Source of the DNA: Acholoe squamosa
Lineage: Eukaryota > Annelida > Polychaeta > Phyllodocida > Polynoidae
Length of the DNA: 64,000 nt
Reading direction: 5' to 3'
NCBI GenBank assembly: GCA_949317995.1
Contig: OX439049.1
Coordinates: 65,461,247 to 65,525,246, forward strand
Shown piece by piece: positions 1 through 13,570 of this stretch. Numbering within the stretch: the stretch's first letter is position 1; each line of letters begins with the position of its first letter. Position numbers and translations under genes: made by a program. The notes below the pieces were generated by a model that saw only the letters and a list, made by a program, of their open reading frames with translations, was not told where the DNA came from and did not search any database.

Positions 1-830
1 TCATACCTACGAGTGCATCATACCTAGGAGTGCATCATACCTAGGAGTGCATCATACCTACGAGTGCCTCATACCTACGAGTGCATCATACCTACGAGTG
101 CATCATACCTAGGAGTGCATCATACCTAGGAGTGCATCATACCTAGGAGTGCCTCGTACCTAGGAGTGCATCATACCTACGAGTGCATCATACCTAGGAG
201 TGCATCATACGTAGGATTGCATCATACCTAGGAGTGCATCATACCTAGGAGTGCCTCATACCTAGGAGTGCCTCATACCTAGGAGTGCCTCATACCTAGG
301 AGTGCCTCATACCTAGGGGTGCATCATACCTACGAGTGCATCATACCTACGAGTGCATCATACCTACGAGTGCATCATACCTAGGAGTGCATCATACGTA
401 GGAGTGCATCATACCTAGGAGTGCCTCATACCTAGGAGTGCATCATACCTAGGAGTGCCTCATACCTACAAGTGCATCATACCTAGGAGTGCATCATACC
501 TAGGAATGCATCATACCTAGTAGTGCATCATACCTAGGAGTGCATCATACCTACGAGTGCATCATACCTAGGGGTGCATCATACCTAGGAGTGCATCATA
601 CCTAGTAGTGCATCATACCTAGCAGTGCCTCATACCTAGAAGTGCATCATACCTAGGAGTGCATCATACCTAGGGGTGCATCATACCTAGGAGTGCCTCA
701 TACCTACGAGTGCATCATACCTAGGAGTGCATCATACCTACGAGTGCCTCATACCTAGGAGTGCATCATACCTAGGAGTGCATCATACCTAGGAGTGCAT
801 CATACGTAGGAGTGCCTCGTACCTAGGAGT

Positions 831-846
831 GCATATACCTAGGAGT
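831..846 (+). repeat. 16-bp monomer variant GAGTGCATATACCTAG (about 114 copies)
   Basis: One base is missing (GCATCATACC becomes GCATATACC). The form appears at about 831, 1,036, 2,003, 2,206, 3,391, 4,169, 4,379 and so on to 63,401 and 63,978. Distances between markers taken modulo 17 give 110 copies between 1,210 and 62,640, and direct counting agreed in the intervals checked (2, 3, 4, 7 and 11 copies). It usually follows a GCCTCGTACC monomer, which shows that it spread by copying the local order and not by repeated deletion. Confidence 0.9.
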
Positions 847-1130
847 GCATCATACCTAGGAGTGCATCATACCTAGGGGTGCATCATACCTACGAGTGCA
901 TCATACCTACGAGTGCATCATACCTACGAGTGCATCATACCTACGAGTGCATCATACCTAGGAATGCATCATACCTACGAGTGCATCGTACCTAGGAGTG
1001 CATCATACGTAGGAGTGCCTCGTACCTAGGAGTGCATATACCTAGGAGTGCCTCATACCTAGGAGTGCATCGTACCTAGGAGTGCATCATACGTAGGAGT
1101 GCCTCGTACCTAGGAGTGCATCATACCTAC

Positions 1131-1283
1131 GAGTGCATCATACGTAGGAGTGCATCATACGTAGGAGTGCATCATACGTAGGAGTGCATCATACGTAGGA
1201 GTGCATCATGCATATGAGTGCATCATACCTAGGGGCGCATCATACCTAGGGGTGCATCATACCTAGGAGTGCCTCGTACCTAG
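1131..1283 (+). repeat. Marker cassette (first of 27), nine monomers
   Basis: The cassette is four ACGTAG monomers, then the most divergent monomer of the array, GAGTGCATCATGCATAT (changes at positions 12, 14 and 17), then a consensus monomer, GGGCGC, GGGTGC and GCCTCG monomers. It recurs with the same core at all 27 places. The G of ATGCATATG lies at 1210, 2381, 4554, 5725, 7882, 9274, 10768, 12158, 13650, 15144, 16517, 18009, 19299, 22964, 24730, 28090, 32061, 32977, 37947, 39441, 43106, 44872, 47909, 51574, 53340, 57090 and 62640. Each cassette runs from 79 bp before to 73 bp after that base. It contains the overlapping palindromes ATGCAT and CATATG and a cluster of TACGTA. A function is not shown. 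Confidence 0.9.
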
Positions 1284-2777
1284 GAGTGCATCATACCTAC
1301 GAGTGCATCATACCTACGAGTGCATCATACGTAGGAGTGCATCATACCTAGGAGTGCCTCATACCTACGAGTGCATCGTACCTACGAGTGCATCATACCT
1401 ACGAGTGCATCATACCTAGGAGTGCATCATACCTAGGAGTGCATCATACCTACGAGTGCCTCATACCTACGAGTGCATCATACCTACGAGTGCATCATAC
1501 CTAGGAGTGCATCATACCTAGGAGTGCATCATACCTAGGAGTGCCTCGTACCTAGGAGTGCATCATACCTACGAGTGCATCATACCTAGGAGTGCATCAT
1601 ACGTAGGATTGCATCATACCTAGGAGTGCCTCATACCTACAAGTGCATCATACCAAGGAGTGCATCATACCTAGGAATGCATCATACCTAGTAGTGCATC
1701 ATACCTAGGAGTGCATCATACCTACGAGTGCATCATACCTAGGGGTGCATCATACCTAGGAGTGCATCATACCTAGTAGTGCATCATACCTAGCAGTGCC
1801 TCATACCTAGAAGTGCATCATACCTAGGAGTGCATCATACCTAGGGGTGCATCATACCTAGGAGTGCCTCATACCTACGAGTGCATCATACCTAGGAGTG
1901 CATCATACCTAGGAGTGCCTCATACCTAGGAGTGCATCATACCTAGGAGTGCATCATACCTAGGAGTGCATCATACGTAGGAGTGCCTCGTACCTAGGAG
2001 TGCATATACCTAGGAGTGCATCATACCTAGGAGTGCATCATACCTAGGGGTGCATCATACCTACGAGTGCATCATACCTACGAGTGCATCATACCTACGA
2101 GTGCATCATACCTACGAGTGCATCATACCTAGGAATGCATCATACCTACGAGTGCATCGTACCTAGGAGTGCATCATACGTAGGAGTGCCTCGTACCTAG
2201 GAGTGCATATACCTAGGAGTGCCTCATACCTAGGAGTGCATCGTACCTAGGAGTGCATCATACGTAGGAGTGCCTCGTACCTAGGAGTGCATCATACCTA
2301 CGAGTGCATCATACGTAGGAGTGCATCATACGTAGGAGTGCATCATACGTAGGAGTGCATCATACGTAGGAGTGCATCATGCATATGAGTGCATCATACC
2401 TAGGGGCGCATCATACCTAGGGGTGCATCATACCTAGGAGTGCCTCGTACCTAGGAGTGCATCATACCTACGAGTGCATCATACCTACGAGTGCATCATA
2501 CGTAGGAGTGCATCATACCTAGGAGTGCCTCATACCTACGAGTGCATCGTACCTACGAGTGCATCATACCTACGAGTGCATCATACCTAGGAGTGCATCA
2601 TACCTAGGAGTGCATCATACCTACGAGTGCCTCATACCTACGAGTGCATCATACCTACGAGTGCATCATACCTAGGAGTGCATCATACCTAGGAGTGCAT
2701 CATACCTAGGAGTGCCTCGTACCTAGGAGTGCATCATACCTACGAGTGCATCATACCTAGGAGTGCATCATACGTAG

Positions 2778-2880
2778 GATTGCATCATACCTAGGAGTGC
2801 CTCATACCTAGGAGTGCCTCATACCTAGGAGTGCCTCATACCTAGGAGTGCCTCATACCTAGGAGTGCCTCATACCTAGG
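2778..2880 (+). repeat. GATTGC monomer followed by a variable GCCTC run
   Basis: GATTGC is followed by five GCCTC monomers and then a GGGTGC monomer. The same place in other units has a different number: one at about 1,606, three at about 12,672, four at about 25,244 and five at about 28,605. The run length changes in whole monomers while the flanks stay the same, as expected for slippage or unequal exchange among identical neighbours. Confidence 0.8.
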
Positions 2881-3438
2881 GGTGCATCATACCTACGAGT
2901 GCATCATACCTACGAGTGCATCATACCTACGAGTGCATCATACCTAGGAGTGCATCATACGTAGGAGTGCATCATACCTAGGAGTGCCTCATACCTAGGA
3001 GTGCATCATACCTAGGAGTGCCTCATACCTACAAGTGCATCATACCTAGGAGTGCATCATACCTAGGAATGCATCATACCTAGTAGTGCATCATACCTAG
3101 GAGTGCATCATACCTACGAGTGCATCATACCTAGGGGTGCATCATACCTAGGAGTGCATCATACCTAGTAGTGCATCATACCTAGCAGTGCCTCATACCT
3201 AGAAGTGCATCATACGTAGGAGTGCATCATACCTAGGAGTGCATCATACCTAGGAGTGCCTCATACCTACGAGTGCATCATACCTAGGAGTGCATCATAC
3301 CTACGAGTGCCTCATACCTAGGAGTGCATCATACCTAGGAGTGCATCATACCTAGGAGTGCATCATACGTAGGAGTGCCTCGTACCTAGGAGTGCATATA
3401 CCTAGGAGTGCATCATACCTAGGAGTGCATCATACCTA

Positions 3439-6400
3439 CGAGTGCATCATACCTAGGAGTGCATCATACCTAGGAGTGCATCATACCTAGGAGTGCCTCG
3501 TACCTAGGAGTGCATCATACCTACGAGTGCATCATACCTAGGAGTGCATCATACGTAGGATTGCATCATACCTAGGAGTGCCTCATACCTAGGAGTGCCT
3601 CATACCTAGGAGTGCCTCATACCTAGGAGTGCCTCATACCTAGGAGTGCCTCATACCTAGGGGTTCATCATACCTACGAGTGCATCATACCTACGAGTGC
3701 ATCATACCTACGAGTGCATCATACCTAGGAGTGCATCATACGTAGGAGTGCATCATACCTAGGAGTGCCTCATACCTAGGAGTGCATCATACCTAGGAGT
3801 GCCTCATACCTACAAGTGCATCATACCTAGGAGTGCATCATACCTAGGAATGCATCATACCTAGTAGTGCATCATACCTAGGAGTGCATCATACCTACGA
3901 GTGCATCATACCTAGGGGTGCATCATACCTAGGAGTGCATCATACCTAGTAGTGCATCATACCTAGCAGTGCCTCATACCTAGAAGTGCATCATACCTAG
4001 GAGTGCATCATACCTAGGGGTGCATCATACCTAGGAGTGCCTCATACCTACGAGTGCATCATACCTAGGAGTGCATCATACCTACGAGTGCCTCATACCT
4101 AGGAGTGCATCATACCTAGGAGTGCATCATACCTAGGAGTGCATCATACGTAGGAGTGCCTCGTACCTAGGAGTGCATATACCTAGGAGTGCATCATACC
4201 TAGGAGTGCATCATACCTAGGGGTGCATCATACCTACGAGTGCATCATACCTACGAGTGCATCATACCTACGAGTGCATCATACCTACGAGTGCATCATA
4301 CCTAGGAATGCATCATACCTACGAGTGCATCGTACCTAGGAGTGCATCATACGTAGGAGTGCCTCGTACCTAGGAGTGCATATACCTAGGAGTGCCTCAT
4401 ACCTAGGAGTGCATCGTACCTAGGAGTGCATCATACGTAGGAGTGCCTCGTACCTAGGAGTGCATCATACCTACGAGTGCATCATACGTAGGAGTGCATC
4501 ATACGTAGGAGTGCATCATACGTAGGAGTGCATCATACGTAGGAGTGCATCATGCATATGAGTGCATCATACCTAGGGGCGCATCATACCTAGGGGTGCA
4601 TCATACCTAGGAGTGCCTCGTACCTAGGAGTGCATCATACCTACGAGTGCATCATACCTACGAGTGCATCATACGTAGGAGTGCATCATACCTAGGAGTG
4701 CCTCATACCTACGAGTGCATCGTACCTACGAGTGCATCATACCTACGAGTGCATCATACCTAGGAGTGCATCATACCTAGGAGTGCATCATACCTACGAG
4801 TGCCTCATACCTACGAGTGCATCATACCTACGAGTGCATCATACCTAGGAGTGCATCATACCTAGGAGTGCATCATACCTAGGAGTGCCTCGTACCTAGG
4901 AGTGCATCATACCTACGAGTGCATCATACCTAGGAGTGCATCATACGTAGGATTGCATCATACCTAGGAGTGCCTCATACCTACAAGTGCATCATACCTA
5001 GGAGTGCATCATACCTAGGAATGCATCATACCTAGTAGTGCATCATACCTAGGAGTGCATCATACCTACGAGTGCATCATACCTAGGGGTGCATCATACC
5101 TAGGAGTGCATCATACCTAGTAGTGCATCATACCTAGCAGTGCCTCATACCTAGAAGTGCATCATACCTAGGAGTGCATCATACCTAGGGGTGCATCATA
5201 CCTAGGAGTGCCTCATACCTACGAGTGCATCATACCTAGGAGTGCATCATACCTAGGAGTGCCTCATACCTAGGAGTGCATCATACCTAGGAGTGCATCA
5301 TACCTAGGAGTGCATCATACGTAGGAGTGCCTCGTACCTAGGAGTGCATATACCTAGGAGTGCATCATACCTAGGAGTGCATCATACCTAGGGGTGCATC
5401 ATACCTACGAGTGCATCATACCTACGAGTGCATCATACCTACGAGTGCATCATACCTACGAGTGCATCATACCTAGGAATGCATCATACCTACGAGTGCA
5501 TCGTACCTAGGAGTGCATCATACGTAGGAGTGCCTCGTACCTAGGAGTGCATATACCTAGGAGTGCCTCATACCTAGGAGTGCATCGTACCTAGGAGTGC
5601 ATCATACGTAGGAGTGCCTCGTACCTAGGAGTGCATCATACCTACGAGTGCATCATACGTAGGAGTGCATCATACGTAGGAGTGCATCATACGTAGGAGT
5701 GCATCATACGTAGGAGTGCATCATGCATATGAGTGCATCATACCTAGGGGCGCATCATACCTAGGGGTGCATCATACCTAGGAGTGCCTCGTACCTAGGA
5801 GTGCATCATACCTACGAGTGCATCATACCTACGAGTGCATCATACGTAGGAGTGCATCATACCTAGGAGTGCCTCATACCTACGAGTGCATCGTACCTAC
5901 GAGTGCATCATACCTACGAGTGCATCATACCTAGGAGTGCATCATACCTAGGAGTGCATCATACCTACGAGTGCCTCATACCTACGAGTGCATCATACCT
6001 ACGAGTGCATCATACCTAGGAGTGCATCATACCTAGGAGTGCATCATACCTAGGAGTGCCTCGTACCTAGGAGTGCATCATACCTACGAGTGCATCATAC
6101 CTAGGAGTGCATCATACGTAGGATTGCATCATACCTAGGAGTGCATCATACCTAGGAGTGCCTCATACCTAGGAGTGCCTCATACCTAGGAGTGCCTCAT
6201 ACCTAGGAGTGCCTCATACCTAGGGGTGCATCATACCTACGAGTGCATCATACCTACGAGTGCATCATACCTACGAGTGCATCATACCTACGAGTGCATC
6301 ATACCTAGGAGTGCATCATACCTAGGAGTGCCTCATACCTAGGAGTGCATCATACCTAGGAGTGCCTCATACCTACAAGTGCATCATACCTAGGAGTGCA

Positions 6401-6710
6401 TCATACCTAGGAATGCATCATACCTAGTAGTGCATCATACCTAGGAGTGCATCATACCTACGAGTGCATCATACCTAGGGGTGCATCATACCTAGGAGTG
6501 CATCATACCTAGTAGTGCATCATACCTAGCAGTGCCTCATACCTAGAAGTGCATCATACCTAGGAGTGCATCATACCTAGGGGTGCATCATACCTAGGAG
6601 TGCCTCATACCTACGAGTGCATCATACCTAGGAGTGCATCATACCTACGAGTGCCTCATACCTAGGAGTGCATCATACCTAGGAGTGCATCATACCTAGG
6701 AGTGCATCAT
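3439..6710. repeat. 3,344-bp higher-order unit, copy 2 (right end incomplete)
   Basis: Second member of the tandem pair that starts at 95. The match holds to about 6,710, where the order changes (extra consensus monomers before the ACGTAG monomer). One private difference in copy 1 is ACCAAGG at about 1,651 where copy 2 has the usual ACCTAGG. Copy 2 begins with a partial repeat of the 0.8-kb head of the unit: 3,439 also matches 2,658 at an offset of 781 bp. Confidence 0.78.
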
Positions 6711-9194
6711 ACCTAGGAGTGCATCATACGTAGGAGTGCCTCGTACCTAGGAGTGCATCATACCTAGGAGTGCATCATACCTAGGGGTGCATCATACCTA
6801 CGAGTGCATCATACCTACGAGTGCATCATACCTACGAGTGCATCATACCTACGAGTGCATCATACCTAGGAATGCATCATACCTACGAGTGCATCGTACC
6901 TAGGAGTGCATCATACGTAGGAGTGCCTCGTACCTAGGAGTGCATATACCTAGGAGTGCCTCATACCTAGGAGTGCATCGTACCTAGGAGTGCATCATAC
7001 GTAGGAGTGCATCATACCTAGGAGTGCATCATACCTAGGAGTGCCTCGTACCTAGGAGTGCATCATACGTAGGAGTGCATCATACGTAGGAGTGCATCAT
7101 ACGTAGGATTGCATCATACCTAGGAGTGCCTCATACCTACAAGTGCATCATACCTAGGAGTGCATCATACCTAGGAATGCATCATACCTAGTAGTGCATC
7201 ATACCTAGGAGTGCATCATACCTACGAGTGCATCATACCTAGGGGTGCATCATACCTAGGAGTGCATCATACCTAGTAGTGCATCATACCTAGCAGTGCC
7301 TCATACCTAGAAGTGCATCATACCTAGGAGTGCATCATACCTAGGAGTGCATCATACCTACGAGTGCCTCATACCTACGAGTGCATCATACCTACGAGTG
7401 CATCATACCTAGGAGTGCATCATACCTAGGAGTGCATCATACCTAGGAGTGCCTCGTACCTAGGAGTGCATCATACCTACGAGTGCATCATACCTAGGAG
7501 TGCATCATACGTAGGATTGCATCATACCTAGGAGTGCCTCATACCTAGGAGTGCCTCATACCTAGGAGTGCCTCATACCTAGGAGTGCCTCATACCTAGG
7601 GGTGCATCATACCTACGAGTGCATCATACCTACGAGTGCATCATACCTAGGAGTGCATCATACCTAGGAGTGCATCATACGTAGGAGTGCCTCGTACCTA
7701 GGAGTGCATATACCTAGGAGTGCCTCATACCTAGGAGTGCATCGTACCTAGGAGTGCATCATACGTAGGAGTGCCTCGTACCTAGGAGTGCATCATACCT
7801 ACGAGTGCATCATACGTAGGAGTGCATCATACGTAGGAGTGCATCATACGTAGGAGTGCATCATACGTAGGAGTGCATCATGCATATGAGTGCATCATAC
7901 CTAGGGGCGCATCATACCTAGGGGTGCATCATACCTAGGAGTGCCTCGTACCTAGGAGTGCATCATACCTACGAGTGCATCATACCTACGAGTGCATCAT
8001 ACGTAGGAGTGCATCATACCTAGGAGTGCCTCATACCTACGAGTGCATCGTACCTACGAGTGCATCATACCTACGAGTGCATCATACCTAGGAGTGCATC
8101 ATACCTAGGAGTGCATCATACCTACGAGTGCCTCATACCTACGAGTGCATCATACCTACGAGTGCATCATACCTAGGAGTGCATCATACCTAGGAGTGCA
8201 TCATACCTAGGAGTGCCTCGTACCTAGGAGTGCATCATACCTACGAGTGCATCATACCTAGGAGTGCATCATACGTAGGATTGCATCATACCTAGGAGTG
8301 CCTCATACCTAGGAGTGCCTCATACCTAGGAGTGCCTCATACCTAGGAGTGCCTCATACCTAGGAGTGCCTCATACCTAGGGGTGCATCATACCTACGAG
8401 TGCATCATACCTACGAGTGCATCATACCTACGAGTGCATCATACCTAGGAGTGCATCATACGTAGGAGTGCATCATACCTAGGAGTGCCTCATACCTAGG
8501 AGTGCATCATACCTAGGAGTGCCTCATACCTACAAGTGCATCATACCTAGGAGTGCATCATACCTAGGAATGCATCATACCTAGTAGTGCATCATACCTA
8601 GGAGTGCATCATACCTACGAGTGCATCATACCTAGGGGTGCATCATACCTAGGAGTGCATCATACCTAGTAGTGCATCATACCTAGCAGTGCCTCATACC
8701 TAGAAGTGCATCATACCTAGGAGTGCATCATACCTAGGGGTGCATCATACCTAGGAGTGCCTCATACCTACGAGTGCATCATACCTAGGAGTGCATCATA
8801 CCTACGAGTGCCTCATACCTAGGAGTGCATCATACCTAGGAGTGCATCATACCTAGGAGTGCATCATACGTAGGAGTGCCTCGTACCTAGGAGTGCATAT
8901 ACCTAGGAGTGCATCATACCTAGGAGTGCATCATACCTAGGGGTGCATCATACCTACGAGTGCATCATACCTACGAGTGCATCATACCTACGAGTGCATC
9001 ATACCTACGAGTGCATCATACCTAGGAATGCATCATACCTACGAGTGCATCGTACCTAGGAGTGCATCATACGTAGGAGTGCCTCGTACCTAGGAGTGCA
9101 TATACCTAGGAGTGCCTCATACCTAGGAGTGCATCGTACCTAGGAGTGCATCATACGTAGGAGTGCCTCGTACCTAGGAGTGCATCATACCTAC
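6711..9194. repeat. Mosaic satellite segment between two tandem pairs
   Basis: No gene. It continues the same variant alphabet but in a mixed order. The marker at 7,882 lies 2,157 bp from the previous one (the equivalent interval in the first unit is 2,173 bp) and 1,392 bp before the next. GATTGC monomers near 7,107, 7,516 and 8,279 are followed by different numbers of GCCTC monomers. The part from about 8.8 kb resembles the part from about 13.2 kb at the 4,376-bp offset, so the boundary with the next block is gradual. Confidence 0.7.
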
Positions 9195-11079
9195 GAGTGC
9201 ATCATACGTAGGAGTGCATCATACGTAGGAGTGCATCATACGTAGGAGTGCATCATACGTAGGAGTGCATCATGCATATGAGTGCATCATACCTAGGGGC
9301 GCATCATACCTAGGGGTGCATCATACCTAGGAGTGCCTCGTACCTAGGAGTGCATCATACCTACGAGTGCATCATACCTACGAGTGCATCATACGTAGGA
9401 GTGCATCATACCTAGGAGTGCCTCATACCTACGAGTGCATCGTACCTACGAGTGCATCATACCTACGAGTGCATCATACCTAGGAGTGCATCATACCTAG
9501 GAGTGCATCATACCTACGAGTGCCTCATACCTACGAGTGCATCATACCTACGAGTGCATCATACCTAGGAGTGCATCATACCTAGGAGTGCATCATACCT
9601 AGGAGTGCCTCGTACCTAGGAGTGCATCATACCTACGAGTGCATCATACCTAGGAGTGCATCATACGTAGGATTGCATCATACCTAGGAGTGCCTCATAC
9701 CTAGGAGTGCCTCATACCTAGGAGTGCCTCATACCTAGGAGTGCCTCATACCTAGGGGTGCATCATACCTACGAGTGCATCATACCTACGAGTGCATCAT
9801 ACCTAGGAGTGCATCATACCTAGGAGTGCATCATACCTAGGAGTGCATCATACCTAGTAGTGCATCATACCTAGGAGTGCATCATACCTACGAGTGCATC
9901 ATACCTAGGGGTGCATCATACCTAGGAGTGCATCATACCTAGTAGTGCATCATACCTAGCAGTGCCTCATACCTAGAAGTGCATCATACCTAGGAGTGCA
10001 TCATACCTAGGGGTGCATCATACCTAGGAGTGCCTCATACCTACGAGTGCATCATACCTAGGAGTGCATCATACCTAGGAGTGCCTCATACCTAGGAGTG
10101 CATCATACCTAGGAGTGCATCATACCTAGGAGTGCATCATACGTAGGAGTGCCTCGTACCTAGGAGTGCATATACCTAGGAGTGCATCATACCTAGGAGT
10201 GCATCATACCTAGGGGTGCATCATACCTACGAGTGCATCATACCTACGAGTGCATCATACCTACGAGTGCATCATACCTACGAGTGCATCATACCTAGGA
10301 ATGCATCATACCTACGAGTGCATCGTACCTACGAGTGCATCATACCTACGAGTGCATCATACCTAGGGGTGCATCATACCTACGAGTGCATCATACCTAC
10401 GAGTGCATCATACCTACGAGTGCATCATACCTAGGGGTGCATCATACCTAGGAGTGCCTCATACCTAGGAGTGCATCATACCTAGGAGTGCATCATACCT
10501 AGGAGTGCATCATACGTAGGAGTGCATCATACGTAGGAGTACATCATACCTAGGAGTGCATCATACCTAGCAGTGCCTCGTACCTAGGAGTGCATATACC
10601 TAGGAGTGCCTCATACCTAGGAGTGCATCGTACCTAGGAGTGCATCATACGTAGGAGTGCCTCGTACCTAGGAGTGCATCATACCTACGAGTGCATCATA
10701 CGTAGGAGTGCATCATACGTAGGAGTGCATCATACGTAGGAGTGCATCATACGTAGGAGTGCATCATGCATATGAGTGCATCATACCTAGGGGCGCATCA
10801 TACCTAGGGGTGCATCATACCTAGGAGTGCCTCGTACCTAGGAGTGCATCATACCTACGAGTGCATCATACCTACGAGTGCATCATACGTAGGAGTGCAT
10901 CATACCTAGGAGTGCCTCATACCTACGAGTGCATCGTACCTACGAGTGCATCATACCTACGAGTGCATCATACCTAGGAGTGCATCATACCTAGGAGTGC
11001 ATCATACCTACGAGTGCCTCATACCTACGAGTGCATCATACCTACGAGTGCATCATACCTAGGAGTGCATCATACCTAC

Positions 11080-11200
11080 GAGTGCCTTGTACCTAGGAGT
11101 GCATATACCTAGGAGTGCCTCATACCTAGGAGTGCATCGTACCTACGAGTGCATCATACATAGGAGTGCCCCGTACCTAGGAGTGCATATACCTAGGAGT
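11080..11200 (+). repeat. CCTTGT / ATACATAGG / GCCCCGT segment (first of about 14)
   Basis: A fixed series of about seven monomers: GCCTTGTACC, a 16-bp monomer, GCCTCATACC, ATCGTACC, ATACATAGG, GCCCCGTACC and another 16-bp monomer. It recurs near 12.48, 15.46, 16.83, 19.69, 25.05, 28.41, 33.29 (without the GCCCCGT part), 33.46, 39.83, 45.19, 48.29, 53.66 and 57.41 kb. It is absent from the first 11 kb, so it marks a later higher-order family. Confidence 0.8.
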
Positions 11201-12061
11201 GCATCATACCTAGGAGTGCCTCGTACCTAGGAGTGCATCATACCTACGAGTGCATCATACCTAGGAGTGCATCATACGTAGGATTGCATCATACCTAGGA
11301 GTGTCTCATACCTAGGAGTGCCTCATACCTAGGAGTGCCTCATACCTAGGAGTGCCTCATACCTAGGGGTGCATCATACCTACGAGTGCATCATACCTAC
11401 GAGTGCATCATACCTACGAGTGCATCATACCTAGGAGTGCATCATACGTAGGAGTGCATCATACCTAGGAGTGCCTCATACCTAGGAGTGCATCATACCT
11501 AGGAGTGCCTCATACCTACAAGTGCATCATACCTAGGAGTGCATCATACCTAGGAGTGCATCATACCTAGTAGTGCATCATACCTAGGAGTGCATCATAC
11601 CTACGAGTGCATCATACCTAGGGGTGCATCATACCTAGGAGTGCATCATACCTAGTAGTGCATCATACCTAGCAGTGCCTCATACCTACAAGTGCATCAT
11701 ACCTAGGAGTGCATCATACCTAGGGGTGCATCATACCTAGGAGTGCCTCATACCTACGAGTGCATCATACCTAGGAGTGCATCATACCTAGGAGTGCCTC
11801 ATACCTAGGAGTGCATCATACCTAGGAGTGCATCATACCTAGGAGTGCATCATACCTAGGAGTGCCTCGTACCTAGGAGTGCATATACCTAGGAGTGCAT
11901 CATACCTAGGAGTGCATCATACCTAGGAGTGCATCATACGTAGGAGTGCCTCGTACCTAGGAGTGCATATACCTAGGAGTGCCTCATACCTAGGAGTGCA
12001 TCGTACCTAGGAGTGCATCATACGTAGGAGTGCCTCGTACCTAGGAGTGCATCATACCTAC

Positions 12062-12231
12062 GAGTGCATCATACGTAGGAGTGCATCATACGTAGGAGTG
12101 CATCATACGTAGGAGTGCATCATACGTAGGAGTGCATCATACGTAGGAGTGCATCATGCATATGAGTGCATCATACCTAGGGGCGCATCATACCTAGGGG
12201 TGCATCATACCTAGGAGTGCCTCGTACCTAG
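12062..12231 (+). repeat. Marker cassette with five instead of four ACGTAG monomers
   Basis: Upstream of the marker at 12,158 there are five consecutive ACGTAG monomers; the other cassettes I checked have four (or four with one decayed to ATGTAG or ATGGAG). This one-monomer gain accounts exactly for the 17-bp difference between the 1,390-bp interval here and the 1,373-bp interval at 15,144-16,517. Confidence 0.85.
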
Positions 12232-13570
12232 GAGTGCATCATACCTACGAGTGCATCATACCTACGAGTGCATCATACGTAGGAGTGCATCATACCTAGG
12301 AGTGCCTCATACCTACGAGTGCATCGTACCTACGAGTGCATCATACCTACGAGTGCATCATACCTAGGAGTGCATCATACCTAGGAGTGCATCATACCTA
12401 CGAGTGCCTCATACCTACGAGTGCATCATACCTACGAGTGCATCATACCTACGAGTGCATCATACCTAGGAGTGCCTTGTACCTAGGAGTGCATATACCT
12501 AGGAGTGCCTCATACCTAGGAGTGCATCGTACCTACGAGTGCATCATACATAGGAGTGCCCCGTACCTAGGAGTGCATATACCTAGGAGTGCATCATACC
12601 TAGGAGTGCCTCGTACCTAGGAGTGCATCATACCTACGAGTGCATCATACCTAGGAGTGCATCATACGTAGGATTGCATCATACCTAGGAGTGCCTCATA
12701 CCTAGGAGTGCCTCATACCTAGGAGTGCCTCATACCTAGGGGTGCATCATACCTACGAGTGCATCATACCTACGAGTGCATCATACCTACGAGTGCATCA
12801 TACCTAGGAGTGCATCATACGTAGGAGTGCATCATACCTAGGAGTGCCTCATACCTAGGAGTGCATCATACCTAGGAGTGCCTCATACCTACAAGTGCAT
12901 CATACCTAGGAGTGCATCATACCTAGGAATGCATCATACCTAGTAGTGCATCATACCTAGGAGTGCATCATACCTACGAGTGCATCATACCTAGGGGTGC
13001 ATCATACCTAGGAGTGCATCATACCTAGTAGTGCATCATACCTAGCAGTGCCTCATACCTAGAAGTGCATCATACCTAGGAGTGCATCATACCTAGCAGT
13101 GCCTCATACCTAGAAGTGCATCATACCTAGGAGTGCCTCATACCTACGAGTGCATCATACCTAGGAGTGCATCATACCTAGGAGTGCCTCATCCCTAGGA
13201 GTGCATCATACCTAGGAGTGCATCATACCTAGGAGTGCATCATACGTAGGAGTGCCTCGTACCTAGGAGTGCATATACCTAGGAGTGCATCATACCTAGG
13301 AGTGCATCATACCTAGGGGTGCATCATACCTACGAGTGCATCATACCTACGAGTGCATCATACCTACGAATGCATCATACCTACGAGTGCATCATACCTA
13401 GGAATGCATCATACCTACGAGTGCATCGTACCTAGGAGTGCATCATACGTAGGAGTGCCTCGTACCTAGGAGTGCATATACCTAAGAGTGCCTCATACCT
13501 AGGAGTGCATCGTACCTAGGAGTGCATCATACGTAGGAGTGCCTCGTACCTAGGAGTGCATCATACCTAC

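Larger units (their letters stand above)
95..3438. repeat. 3,344-bp higher-order unit, copy 1
   Basis: Aligns with 3,439 onward at a constant offset of 3,344 bp. Shared landmarks include the GATTGC monomers at 215 and 2,778 (matched at 3,559 and 6,122), a TAGTAG monomer at 603 (matched at 3,947) and the marker cassettes centred at 1,210 and 2,381 (matched at 4,554 and 5,725). 3,344 bp equals 197 monomers, five of them the 16-bp form. The first 94 bases of the window do not fit this register; position 1 instead matches position 2,564. Confidence 0.8.
9195..13570. repeat. 4.38-kb higher-order unit, copy 1
   Basis: Defined here from marker cassette to marker cassette. It holds three marker intervals of 1,494, 1,390 and 1,492 bp (88, 82 and 88 monomers once the 16-bp forms are counted). 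The next copy has 1,494, 1,373 and 1,492 bp. The 17-bp difference in the middle interval is one extra ACGTAG monomer in this copy, before the cassette centred at 12,158. Another landmark at constant offset 4,376 is GATTGC at 9,671 and 14,047. The unit carries two of the CCTTGT/CCCCGT segments described separately. Confidence 0.82.

Noticed and set aside
831-846. TATA-like element in the 16-bp monomer (CATATACC)
   Set aside because: It arises from the loss of one base in the monomer and is copied about 114 times with no nearby gene or start-site context.
10216-10434. Family of identical 72-codon open frames (also 14,592; 24,008; 38,889; 44,150; 47,357; 52,618)
   Set aside because: They recur because the higher-order unit recurs. 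Identity between copies reflects DNA duplication and extends equally beyond the frames.
12336-12620. 94-codon open frame
   Set aside because: It starts with GTG within a monomer and spans three 16-bp monomers that shift the register. The composition is the same as in the neighbouring array, with no sign of coding constraint.
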